A stretch of 21,798 bases of DNA, from assembly GCA_015494505.1 (NCBI GenBank), contig WGBB01000079.1:1-21798 (forward strand). Reading direction: 5' to 3'. The notes beneath the pieces were generated by a model that did not search any database, was not told the origin of the DNA, and worked only from the letters and a program-made list of their open reading frames with translations. Source of the stretch: Nitratiruptor sp. (lineage in GTDB: Bacteria > Campylobacterota > Campylobacteria > Campylobacterales > Nitratiruptoraceae). The translations under genes and the position numbers were made by a program. Positions 1 through 7,021 of the stretch are shown one piece after another. How positions within the stretch are numbered: the first letter of the stretch is position 1; every line of letters starts with the position of its first letter.

Positions 1-651
1 AAGTACGGCGATGTGGTGCGTGTGGTGGAGTTTGGCGACGTGAGCGTGGAGCTGTGCGGCGGAACGCATGTGAAAAACTCGGCCGAAATCGGCAGCTTCT
101 TTATCACGAAAGAATCGGGCGTAAGCAGCGGTGTGCGCCGTATCGAGGCGGTGTGCGGCATGAGTGCCGTGCAGCTGGCCAAATCGTGGCGAGCCGACCT
201 AGCCCAAGCGCAAGATGAGGTGAAAAACAAAGATGTCATACTCGGCATCAAAAAGCTCAAAGAGCAGATAGCCAAGCTCAAAGAGGAGCTCAAGAATGCT
301 GCGAAAGTACGCCCTACGGAACTCAAAAGCCACGATATCGCCGGTGCGAAGGTTATCATCGACAAAGTAGAAGCGGGCGATATCAAAAACTTAATCGATG
401 ATATCAAAAACGCGCACGACAAGGTGGCCGTGATGCTCTTACAGCCAAAAGAGGGCAAAGTCCTCATCGCTGCGGGTGTCAAAAATCTCCCTCTCAAAGC
501 AGGCGACTGGGTCAAAGCGGTAGCGCCCGTGGTGGGCGGAGGAGGCGGAGGCCGTCCCGATTTCGCCCAAGCAGGCGGCAAAAATCCCGGAAAAATAGAC
601 GAAGCGATGGCCAAAGCGCTGGAAATAGCCAAAGAGGCGTTAGGAGGCTAG
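1..651 (+). CDS. alaS: Alanyl-tRNA synthetase, C-terminal part (5' truncated by window edge)
   Basis: Charges tRNA-Ala with alanine in the cytoplasm. The frame is open from base 1, so the true start lies upstream and only about 216 residues are seen. The fragment opens in the second half of the editing domain, with the zinc-binding CGGTH motif (Cys and His ligands) inside a VELCGGTHV block. A charged coiled-coil-like stretch (around QDEVKNKDVILGIKKLKEQ) follows. It ends in the C-Ala domain with its hallmark glycine run (VVGGGGGGRPDFAQAGGK). The TAG stop at 649-651 is one base from the next gene's ATG, and GGAGG just before the stop can serve as that gene's ribosome binding site. Identity is secure. 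The catalytic domain is outside the window. Confidence 0.97.
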   Translation, partial: KYGDVVRVVEFGDVSVELCGGTHVKNSAEIGSFFITKESGVSSGVRRIEAVCGMSAVQLAKSWRADLAQAQDEVKNKDVILGIKKLKEQIAKLKEELKNAAKVRPTELKSHDIAGAKVIIDKVEAGDIKNLIDDIKNAHDKVAVMLLQPKEGKVLIAAGVKNLPLKAGDWVKAVAPVVGGGGGGRPDFAQAGGKNPGKIDEAMAKALEIAKEALGG

Positions 652-652
652 G

Positions 653-1120
653 ATGGGGGGACTCATCTACATCATCTTTTTTCACATCCTTGGTGCGGTT
701 ATCTGGATAGGCGGGATGATAGCTATTCGCTTCGCGGTGCATCCGGCACTCCAAAACATCGCAGACGACCAGGTGCGCCTAGCACGCACGCTTGAAATCA
801 CGGGTAGGCTTTTTGCCCTAGTAGCGCCCTTTATCATCATCCTCATTGCAAGCGGGCTCTATTTGGCGCATATGTTTGGCTTTAGCGGCCATACGAGTCT
901 GAGCAAAGTGGTGCACGCCAAAGAGGCGATATGGCTCGTGATGGCGCTCAATTACGCCACAATGGTATGGCTGCGCTTCAAAGCCCAGAGTTTTTTCGTA
1001 TCAGGCAACGCTTTGATGGCCAAGAAGTATCTCGCTCCCATCGCCAAGTATATGCTGCCCCTCAATATCTTCTTGGGCCTTGTGGCGATTTTTTTGGGAT
1101 TGGTGCTGCGAGGTTTTTGA
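653..1120 (+). CDS. Four-helix integral membrane protein, CopD-like
   Basis: A 155-residue inner-membrane protein with four predicted helices at about residues 5-27, 50-73, 92-110 and 133-155. Helix 1 carries the pattern H-I-L-G-A-V-I-W-I-G-G followed by an HPAL stretch, and a further His lies just before helix 3 (KVVHAKEA). This HLxxxxWxGG-type first helix with a later conserved His resembles the CopD/copper-resistance-D superfamily of small membrane proteins, where the His residues may bind metal or haem. That is a family resemblance only and the function is unknown. The gene starts one base after alaS. Its TGA overlaps the ATG of the nucleotidyltransferase gene (TGATG), although that gene looks like a later insertion. 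Base composition is like the housekeeping neighbours. Confidence 0.75.
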   Translation: MGGLIYIIFFHILGAVIWIGGMIAIRFAVHPALQNIADDQVRLARTLEITGRLFALVAPFIIILIASGLYLAHMFGFSGHTSLSKVVHAKEAIWLVMALNYATMVWLRFKAQSFFVSGNALMAKKYLAPIAKYMLPLNIFLGLVAIFLGLVLRGF

Positions 1121-1434
1121 TGGATATTTTGCAAGAAGCTGTCGAACGCATAAAAAAAATAGATCCGCAAAAGATTGTGCTATTTGGCTCGTATGCTTAC
1201 GGCACGCCTACCAAAGAGAGCGATATAGATCTTTTTATTGTCAAAGAATTGGAAGGAAGAAGCAAAAGAGATTGGGAAGTGGAAGCAAAGTTGCAACTCC
1301 TCGATCTTATTATGAAAACACATAAAGCTTTCGATATATTCGTAGATACGGCTGAATCTATCAATCAAAAAATACTAGTAGACGACTTTTATAAAGAGAT
1401 TTTTACAAAAGGTAAAACTCTCTATGCCAAATAG
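1120..1434 (+). CDS. mntA: MntA-like minimal nucleotidyltransferase (antitoxin of an MNT/HEPN pair)
   Basis: A 104-residue protein of the DNA polymerase beta-like nucleotidyltransferase superfamily. The signature GS-x10-SD-x-D is intact: G23-S24 in LFGSYAYG, then D35 and D37 in ESDIDLF. A third acidic residue, D72 in FDIFVD, is in the right place to complete the metal site. In studied MNT/HEPN systems the transferase adds AMP groups to the partner HEPN toxin and neutralises it. The start chosen is the ATG at 1120, which overlaps the upstream stop. The frame extends further upstream, but that part lies inside the membrane-protein gene, and 1120 matches the family's usual N-terminus. It overlaps the HEPN gene by 11 bases. 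Composition is clearly AT-rich: 23 and 18 G+C in the 60-base lines at 1141 and 1321. This suggests horizontal acquisition. Confidence 0.88.
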   Translation: MDILQEAVERIKKIDPQKIVLFGSYAYGTPTKESDIDLFIVKELEGRSKRDWEVEAKLQLLDLIMKTHKAFDIFVDTAESINQKILVDDFYKEIFTKGKTLYAK

Positions 1435-1828
1435 AACCTATGCTCAAGAATGGATAGCAAAAGCTTGCCACAATTTCAAAGCTGCAAAGTTTTTATATGA
1501 AAATAGTTTCTATGAAGATGTCATAGGCGTGGAGCTTCATAATGCTTTGGAGAAACTGTTTAAAGCTATCCTTGCATTCAAAAATCAAAAAATTGCGAAA
1601 ACGCACGATCTTTTGGCATTATATTCTTATATCGACCGGGATGTGGGTCATGATGTAGATCTTGCCTTGTTTGAGCGAGCTAATAGCTATTTTAAAGAAG
1701 GTCGTTATCCCAATATTGGATATGAATTGCCCAAAAGAGAAGAGATAGAGGCTATATTGGTTATGAGTGAAAAAATCTTTGAAAGAGTTTGTTCTCGATT
1801 AGAACTGGATTGTAAGGATTGTCAATGA
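1424..1828 (+). CDS. HEPN-domain protein (partner/toxin of an MNT/HEPN pair)
   Basis: A 134-residue, mostly helical protein of the HEPN family (the PF05168-like branch rather than HepT/DUF86). It shows the family's helix-1 pattern (AKACHNFKAAKFLYE), the LHNALEKLFKAIL helix, KTHDLLAL and the late YFKEGRYPN motif. Many HEPN toxins are RNases using an R-x4-6-H motif. I do not see a canonical copy here. The closest is R-D-V-G-H with only three residues between, so nuclease activity cannot be assumed. The gene overlaps mntA by 11 bases, and its TGA overlaps the speD ATG (ATGA). It is AT-rich like mntA (21 G+C in the 60-base line at 1441), so the two probably arrived together. The pair could be a toxin-antitoxin system or a domesticated remnant. 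Confidence 0.85.
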   Translation: MPNRTYAQEWIAKACHNFKAAKFLYENSFYEDVIGVELHNALEKLFKAILAFKNQKIAKTHDLLALYSYIDRDVGHDVDLALFERANSYFKEGRYPNIGYELPKREEIEAILVMSEKIFERVCSRLELDCKDCQ

Positions 1829-2244
1829 AATCATTGGGAAAACATCTTTTAGCGGAGTACTATCGCTGCGACGAAAATGCCATCAACGATGTTAAAAAGG
1901 TAGAAGAGGCCCTCGTGCGAGCGGCTGAGATCGCAGGGGCCACGGTGATAGGCAAATCTTTTCACCGCTTCGAGCCATACGGGGTGAGCGGGGTGGTGGT
2001 GATTAGCGAGTCGCACTTGACCATCCACACGTGGCCGGAATACGGTTTTGCCGCAGTCGATGTCTTTACCTGCGGCGACCATGTGGATCCTATGAAAGCC
2101 CATGAGTATCTTAAAGAGGTCTTCGGCACCCAAAACGCGACGGTGGAGACGATTCTAAGAGGCGTACTCAACATCCCCGATCTTCGCCACAAGCCGGGCG
2201 GCAGCTGCATCAAAGGACAGTGCGGAGACAAAAAGATAGGATGA
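1825..2244 (+). CDS. speD: S-adenosylmethionine decarboxylase proenzyme (prokaryotic class 1B)
   Basis: Decarboxylates S-adenosylmethionine to supply the aminopropyl donor for spermidine synthesis. The 139-residue proenzyme cleaves itself and turns a Ser into the pyruvoyl cofactor. Visible landmarks match the Thermotoga-type enzyme: the cleavage site E62-S63 in VVISESHLTIH, the processing His H68 and the catalytic Cys C83 in FTCGDHVDP. The ATG at 1825 is chosen over a TTG two codons upstream because it gives the family N-terminus MKSLGKHLLAEYY. The C-terminal tail with two Cys (SCIKGQCG) extends past the usual core and is unexplained. The start overlaps the HEPN stop and the stop overlaps the maf ATG, so translation is probably coupled. 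No spermidine synthase gene is in the window. Confidence 0.96.
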   Translation: MKSLGKHLLAEYYRCDENAINDVKKVEEALVRAAEIAGATVIGKSFHRFEPYGVSGVVVISESHLTIHTWPEYGFAAVDVFTCGDHVDPMKAHEYLKEVFGTQNATVETILRGVLNIPDLRHKPGGSCIKGQCGDKKIG

Positions 2245-2798
2245 TACGCCTAGCAAGTGGGAGCGAAACGCGTGCTAAGCTCCTGCACGATGCAGGGATA
2301 GCATTTATCCAAAGTCCCGTGGATTTCGACGAAGAGGCGCTGCTGCAAAAGTACAGCGACCCCAAGGAGTTCGTATGCGCAGCGGCTCGAGGAAAACTCG
2401 CAGCTGCCATAGAGCGCTACGGCCTTGATATCCCCATCGTCTCAGCCGATACGGTGGTGGCCGTGGGTGATGAAATTTTGCGAAAAGCCAAGGATGAAAA
2501 AGAGGCTCTTGCGATTCTTCGCAAGCAAAGCGGCAAGCAAGTGGATATCATCACCTGTATGATCTATGCCGACAAAGAACGCACCGTCGAAGATCTCGAT
2601 GTTACCAGCTACATCTTCGCTCCTTTTGAGGAGGAGGATTTGCGCCGCTATATCGCTAGCGGTGAATGGAGAGGCAAAGCGGGCGCGTGCATGGTAGAGG
2701 GTTTTTGCAAAAAGTACATCCGCCAGGTACGTGGACGCCAATCGACTGCTATGGGACTTCAGGTAGAAAGGTTGCGAGACATTGCAAAAGATCTTTGA
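2241..2798 (+). CDS. maf: Maf-family nucleoside triphosphate pyrophosphatase
   Basis: A 185-residue Maf/HAM1-fold protein. Maf proteins hydrolyse non-canonical or modified nucleoside triphosphates such as dTTP/UTP or m7GTP to monophosphates, and some affect septation. Motifs seen: the N-terminal substrate loop as RLASGSETRAKLL (usual form SASPRR), SADTVVAVGD with the catalytic Asp, the lysine/Gln region around AILRKQSGKQVDI, and GEWRGKAGACMVEG matching the family's YxDKAGAYxIQG. The altered first loop (S-E-T-R rather than S-P-R-R) means substrate preference cannot be read from sequence. The start is the ATG at 2241, overlapping the speD stop. An upstream in-frame GTG lies inside speD and is not needed. 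It overlaps the next gene by 17 bases. Confidence 0.9.
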   Translation: MIRLASGSETRAKLLHDAGIAFIQSPVDFDEEALLQKYSDPKEFVCAAARGKLAAAIERYGLDIPIVSADTVVAVGDEILRKAKDEKEALAILRKQSGKQVDIITCMIYADKERTVEDLDVTSYIFAPFEEEDLRRYIASGEWRGKAGACMVEGFCKKYIRQVRGRQSTAMGLQVERLRDIAKDL

Positions 2799-3303
2799 AG
2801 GCAATAGAGGCGAGATCTACCTCATCGACTACTTTGGCAAGCCTGCCGTGCTGAAGAAGCTGCGAGCAGGAAAGCGCAACACCCTCCCTAACGAAGCGAA
2901 GATTTTACGCTACTTAGAGCCTTTGCAGATAGCGCCGAAGCTCTACGAAACCGGGAAAGATTATCTTGTTATGGAGTATATAGAGGGAAAAAATTTCAAA
3001 GAAGCTTTGCAGCAATCACGAAAAAGCGCCCTGCTAGCGGCGCTGGAAGCTGCATATATCCTCGATCGAGCGGGCGTGTACCATCGCCAGCTAGGCCGCT
3101 ACTACCACTTTATATGGACTCCAAAGCGCATGCGTGTAGTGGATTTCGAGCGAGCCGTCATGAGTGCACATCCGCGCAATGTTTTGCAATTTGTAGGATA
3201 TTACCTAAGGGACTTTCCGCTGCACGATGCCGTGGAGCTGTATAAACGGCATCGCCCATCGGGGTATCGTAAGATAGTAGAGGCGATTTGCGATGTTTTA
3301 TGA
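2782..3303 (+). CDS. Protein kinase-like protein with atypical catalytic loop (COG2112/RIO-Bud32-like)
   Basis: A 173-residue protein that looks like a minimal kinase fold. It has a glycine-containing loop (EGNRGEIYLID), a candidate ATP-binding Lys in AVLKKL, an alpha-C-type Glu (NEAKILRYL), a hinge-like LVMEYIEGKNF, a catalytic-loop-like segment YHRQLGRYYHFIW and a DFG-like VVDFERA. In ordinary kinases the loop is H-x-D with a downstream Asn. Here the Asp position is Gln and the Asn is replaced by Tyr/His, while the metal-binding Asp of VVDFERA is kept. This pattern recalls the predicted kinases of COG2112. Activity and substrate are unknown. The start is a TTG at 2782 inside maf, and no suitable ATG keeps the glycine loop. 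It overlaps bioF by 11 bases. Confidence 0.7.
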   Translation: MQKIFEGNRGEIYLIDYFGKPAVLKKLRAGKRNTLPNEAKILRYLEPLQIAPKLYETGKDYLVMEYIEGKNFKEALQQSRKSALLAALEAAYILDRAGVYHRQLGRYYHFIWTPKRMRVVDFERAVMSAHPRNVLQFVGYYLRDFPLHDAVELYKRHRPSGYRKIVEAICDVL

Positions 3304-4369
3304 TAGAGAGCTGGCTGCACTCAAACGCTCGGGACGCTTTCGCAAACGCCGCATCTTTGATGCAGCCCTCAAAGATTTCGCCTCCAACGACTATCTGGGC
3401 CTAGCGCATAAAAAGGAGCTTTTAGAGCGTGCATACGCGCGAGTAGCCGGCTATCCCGCCAACGCCGCCAAAGCGAGCCAACTCATCAACGGCTACACCC
3501 CTATCCATCTGGATTTCGAAGAGGAGCTGTGTCGATTGAACGGCTTTGAGGCGGCTATCACTGCAGGAAGCGGCTTTTTGGCCAATATCGCGTTGATCGA
3601 AGCTTTGGTGCGACGAGGGGATAGGCTGCTTTTAGATGAGGAGTTTCACGCCAGCGGGATTCTCGCTAGCCGCCTAGTACCTGGGAGCGTGGAGTTCTTT
3701 CGCCATAACGACGCCGAAGATTTGGCGACGAAACTGCGAAACAAAAAAGGGCGCACTATCGTAGCGGTGGAGGGGATATACTCCATGAGCGGCGACCTGC
3801 TCGATTCTGCAATTTTCGAGGCAGTTGACGAAGAGACGATTCTCATCGTCGACGAAGCCCACAGCAGCGGCGTTGTGGGGCCAAATCTCCTGGGCGTTTT
3901 CGATCTCTATCAGATTCCTATAGCACCCAATTACATAAAGATGGGCACTATGGGTAAAGCGCTCGGCAGTTACGGGGCCTATATCCTAGCGAGCCGAGAG
4001 ATTGTCTCCTTTTTGGAAAACCGCGCCAAGAGCATTATCTACACCACGGCGCTTTCGCTTATGGATGTGGCTTTGGCGCACGAGGGTCTTCGCTATATCG
4101 AGGCGCACAAAGAGCAGCTGCGACAGGAGATAGCGCGGCGCTTGGCGATGATACGAGATTTTGGCTTTGCAAGCGATACGCTCATTCTCGATATACCGAT
4201 GCGAGATGTTTTGGCTGCGCAAGAGAGGCTGCTGGCCGAGGGATTTGTGGTAGGGGCTATCCGTCCACCGACCGTCAAAGAGCCGATGCTGCGTATTATC
4301 GCAAGACTCGGTGAGACGCAAGAGGATTTTGCAAAACTTTTAGCGAAGGTGCGCGATGTTTGTTTGTAA
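3293..4369 (+). CDS. bioF: 8-amino-7-oxononanoate synthase-like PLP enzyme (alpha-oxoamine synthase)
   Basis: A 358-residue pyridoxal-phosphate enzyme of the alpha-oxoamine synthase group. The likely reaction is condensation of pimeloyl-ACP or pimeloyl-CoA with L-alanine to give 8-amino-7-oxononanoate, the first committed biotin intermediate. Seen: the opening FASNDYLGLA, His119 in EFHASG that stacks on PLP, the DEAHSSGVVG motif with Asp187 and His190, and Lys222 in GTMGKALGSYGA as the Schiff-base lysine. Length is slightly short of the roughly 385 typical of BioF. Related enzymes (2-amino-3-ketobutyrate ligase, 5-aminolevulinate synthase, serine palmitoyltransferase) share these motifs, so BioF is the best but not the only reading. 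No other biotin gene lies in the window. Confidence 0.87.
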   Translation: MFYDRELAALKRSGRFRKRRIFDAALKDFASNDYLGLAHKKELLERAYARVAGYPANAAKASQLINGYTPIHLDFEEELCRLNGFEAAITAGSGFLANIALIEALVRRGDRLLLDEEFHASGILASRLVPGSVEFFRHNDAEDLATKLRNKKGRTIVAVEGIYSMSGDLLDSAIFEAVDEETILIVDEAHSSGVVGPNLLGVFDLYQIPIAPNYIKMGTMGKALGSYGAYILASREIVSFLENRAKSIIYTTALSLMDVALAHEGLRYIEAHKEQLRQEIARRLAMIRDFGFASDTLILDIPMRDVLAAQERLLAEGFVVGAIRPPTVKEPMLRIIARLGETQEDFAKLLAKVRDVCL

Positions 4370-5048
4370 AAAACTTCGTATTTTCGATAGCCGGCGCACG
4401 ATTGTCGATATCTCTTTTCGTATCCAAAAATCACTCGCCCTCGTGGGCCAAAGCGGCAGCGGCAAGAGTCTGACACTCAAGGCTCTCTTGGATCTTTTGC
4501 CCAAAAACCTCTCCAAAGAGCTCGAAATTTCTTGGGAGTATCCGCTAAAAAGAGGGGAGACGGTTTCTCTCGTTCCGCAAAATCCATTTACCTCCCTCAG
4601 TCCTCTTACAAAGATCAAAAACCAATTTTTCGCACCCGAAGATGAAGCGGCCAGACTTTTAGAGATGGTGGGGCTTGATAGCGAGTTTTTGGAGCGCTAT
4701 CCCCCGCAGCTTAGCGGCGGCCAGCAGCAGCGGGTGGTGATCGCGATGGCATTGGCGAAAAAGCCTAAGCTTTTGCTTCTGGATGAGCCCACGACGGCGC
4801 TTGACCCTAAGCTTAAAGAGAGTGTTTTAGCGCTCTTACAAAATCTCCAAGATGAGCTTGGCTTTTTGATACTCTTTGTTACACACGATATTCCCAGTGC
4901 CGAGGCGCTTTGTAGAGAGATTGCGATACTCAAAGATGGTAGAATTATCGAAACGGGTCCGATGCAAGAAGTAATCCAAAATCCGAAAGAGGACTATACC
5001 AAAATGCTCATCCAATCCAATTTTGCTTTAAGAAAGTTTCGACAATGA
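4356..5048 (+). CDS. ABC transporter ATP-binding protein, oligopeptide/nickel (DppD/DppF) type
   Basis: A 230-residue ATPase with all key motifs: Walker A GQSGSGKS at 31-38, Q-loop Gln75 in VPQNPFTSLSP, signature LSGGQQQR at 119-126, Walker B LLLLDEP with Glu144, and H-loop His177 in VTHD. The Q-loop sequence NPFTSLSP and the C-terminal GPMQEVIQNPKEDYTKML are typical of the dipeptide/oligopeptide/nickel importer ATPases. It is shorter than usual for DppD/OppD (about 320) and lacks their C-terminal extension with the iron-sulphur-type cysteines. No permease or binding protein is nearby, so its partners are encoded elsewhere or it works differently. It overlaps bioF by 14 bases and the PBP gene by 4 (ATGA). 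Confidence 0.88.
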   Translation: MFVCKKLRIFDSRRTIVDISFRIQKSLALVGQSGSGKSLTLKALLDLLPKNLSKELEISWEYPLKRGETVSLVPQNPFTSLSPLTKIKNQFFAPEDEAARLLEMVGLDSEFLERYPPQLSGGQQQRVVIAMALAKKPKLLLLDEPTTALDPKLKESVLALLQNLQDELGFLILFVTHDIPSAEALCREIAILKDGRIIETGPMQEVIQNPKEDYTKMLIQSNFALRKFRQ

Positions 5049-7021
5049 GAGTATTGAAGTTTTTTTTCAGCGCGTTTGCGGTACTTTTCATCGGTGCGGT
5101 GCTCTATGGTGTCTACTATGTAGGCACCATTTACAATAGCGTAGCACCCAAAGCCGATGCTATCATCCATTACCATCCCAAACTCACTACGAAGATTTAT
5201 GATAGAAACGGCGAGCTCATAGCCACACTCTATAAAGATGAAAATCGCGAATACGTCAAATACGACGAGATTCCGGGGCGTGCCATCGAGGCGCTTTTGG
5301 CCATCGAAGATACCAAGTTTTTCGAACACGGCGGAATCAATTTCGATGCGATTTTTCGCGCCGTTATCAAGGATATCAAAGCGGGAAAGTTTGTCGAAGG
5401 TGCCAGCACTATCACCCAGCAGCTGGTCAAAAACATGGTACTTACACGCAAGAAAAAGCTATCTCGCAAAATCAAAGAGGCTCTCATCGCTTTGCAAGTG
5501 GAAAATGCGCTTTCCAAAGAGGAGATTTTGGAGCGCTATTTTAACCAAATATACTATGGGCATGGATACTACGGTATCAAAACGGCAGCCCACGGATATT
5601 TTCACAAAGATCTCAATCATCTCACTCTCAAAGAGATCGCGATGCTGGTGGGTCTGCCCAGAGCCCCCAGCTACTACGATCCTACGAAGCACTACGAACG
5701 CGCTATCCAAAGGGCCGATCGTGTAATCAACAGAATGTACGAACTGGGGTGGATAGATGAGCAGACCTTTTCTCAAGCGATAGCCGAGCGCCCAAAAGTT
5801 TATAAAAGTCGCGAAATTGTCAATAAAGCCCCCTACATCACCGATGAGATAGTGAGGCGTTTTAGTAAAGTACTGCCCGATATCCGATACGGCGGTTATA
5901 AGATTTATACGACGATCGATTTGGCCGTACAGGAGCTGGCTCGCAAGGAGCTTAAAAAAGGGTATGAGGAGATTAAGCAGCGGGGCAAACGCTACAACTA
6001 TGCCAAACTCAACGGCGCAACCGTAGTTTTAAAACCGCAAACCGGTGAAGTACTGGCGCTCGTAGGAGGTGTGGACTATTACAAAAGCGCCTTTAACCGT
6101 GCCACGCAAGCACGCAGACAGCCGGGCAGCGCCTTTAAACCGTTTATTTACCAAATAGCTCTCGATCTTGGCTACTCGCAACTCTCCGTCATCCCCGATG
6201 TAGCCAAGACCTATGAGTACTACGTCAACGGGGTGAAAAAGATTTGGCGCCCTAAAAATTACGAAAAGAACTATGAAGGTGTGCTTACGCTCAAAGAGGC
6301 CCTCGTGCATTCACGCAACCTGGCTACTATCAATCTCGTGGAAGAGATAGGGCTAGGGCGAGTTTTTAAGCGCCTGGAGGAGATGGGATTTCGCGGTTTG
6401 CCGCGGGATTTGTCGCTGAGTCTTGGGACCATCACGCTTTCGCCTTTGAAGCTGGCCTCGTTTTATACGATTTTTTCCAATTACGGCACGAAAAATGCCC
6501 CTAAACTGGTAAGAGCCGTAACCAAATTTGACGGAACGGCTCTCGATTTGCCCCAAATCGCTCCTCAAAATATCGAAGAGCCCAAACAAGCCTTTCTGAT
6601 GATCGACATTTTGCGCGACGTGGTCCAAAGAGGCACCGGAAGGCGTGCGCGTGTGGAGGGCGTGGAAGTCGCCGGCAAGACCGGTACGACAAACAACTAC
6701 GTGGATGCTTGGTTTTGTGGATTTACACCGGATATAGAAGTGGTAACATGGTACGGCCAGGATGACAATACGCCGTTGCGTCGCGGAGAAGCGGGCGGTC
6801 GTGCGGCTGCTCCGGTGGTAGGACGCATCATTCGCGCTATGTATGAAAAAAATCCCCAACTGCAGCGAAAGTTCCATATCCCAGCAGGCGTCTACGCTAT
6901 GACGATAGGCGGCAAACGCTACTACTTTACCGATATCTCAAAACCCAAAGCCGGTGATACTATCGTGCAAGAACCCACAGGCCAGGGCCAAGAGGGTGCA
7001 GGAGAGGATCTGCTTTTTTAG
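5045..7021 (+). CDS. mrcA: Penicillin-binding protein 1A (bifunctional glycosyltransferase/transpeptidase)
   Basis: A 658-residue class A PBP that polymerises and cross-links peptidoglycan in the periplasm. It has a short cytoplasmic start, one signal-anchor helix at about 5-28, and a GT51 domain at about 45-225 with EDTKFFEHGG (catalytic Glu89) and GASTITQQLVKN. The transpeptidase domain at about 325-600 has S362-G/A-F-K365 (the SxxK nucleophile), SRN at 423-425 and KTGT at 545-548. The C-terminus is a short hydrophilic tail. The ATG overlaps the ABC gene's stop. Its own stop overlaps by 4 bases the stop of the convergent antiporter gene, and no obvious intrinsic terminator separates them. 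Confidence 0.96.
   Translation: MRVLKFFFSAFAVLFIGAVLYGVYYVGTIYNSVAPKADAIIHYHPKLTTKIYDRNGELIATLYKDENREYVKYDEIPGRAIEALLAIEDTKFFEHGGINFDAIFRAVIKDIKAGKFVEGASTITQQLVKNMVLTRKKKLSRKIKEALIALQVENALSKEEILERYFNQIYYGHGYYGIKTAAHGYFHKDLNHLTLKEIAMLVGLPRAPSYYDPTKHYERAIQRADRVINRMYELGWIDEQTFSQAIAERPKVYKSREIVNKAPYITDEIVRRFSKVLPDIRYGGYKIYTTIDLAVQELARKELKKGYEEIKQRGKRYNYAKLNGATVVLKPQTGEVLALVGGVDYYKSAFNRATQARRQPGSAFKPFIYQIALDLGYSQLSVIPDVAKTYEYYVNGVKKIWRPKNYEKNYEGVLTLKEALVHSRNLATINLVEEIGLGRVFKRLEEMGFRGLPRDLSLSLGTITLSPLKLASFYTIFSNYGTKNAPKLVRAVTKFDGTALDLPQIAPQNIEEPKQAFLMIDILRDVVQRGTGRRARVEGVEVAGKTGTTNNYVDAWFCGFTPDIEVVTWYGQDDNTPLRRGEAGGRAAAPVVGRIIRAMYEKNPQLQRKFHIPAGVYAMTIGGKRYYFTDISKPKAGDTIVQEPTGQGQEGAGEDLLF

Noticed and set aside
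931..1119. N-terminal extension of the MntA frame into the membrane-protein gene
   Set aside because: The extension has no family match, and the ATG at 1120 gives the normal MNT N-terminus.
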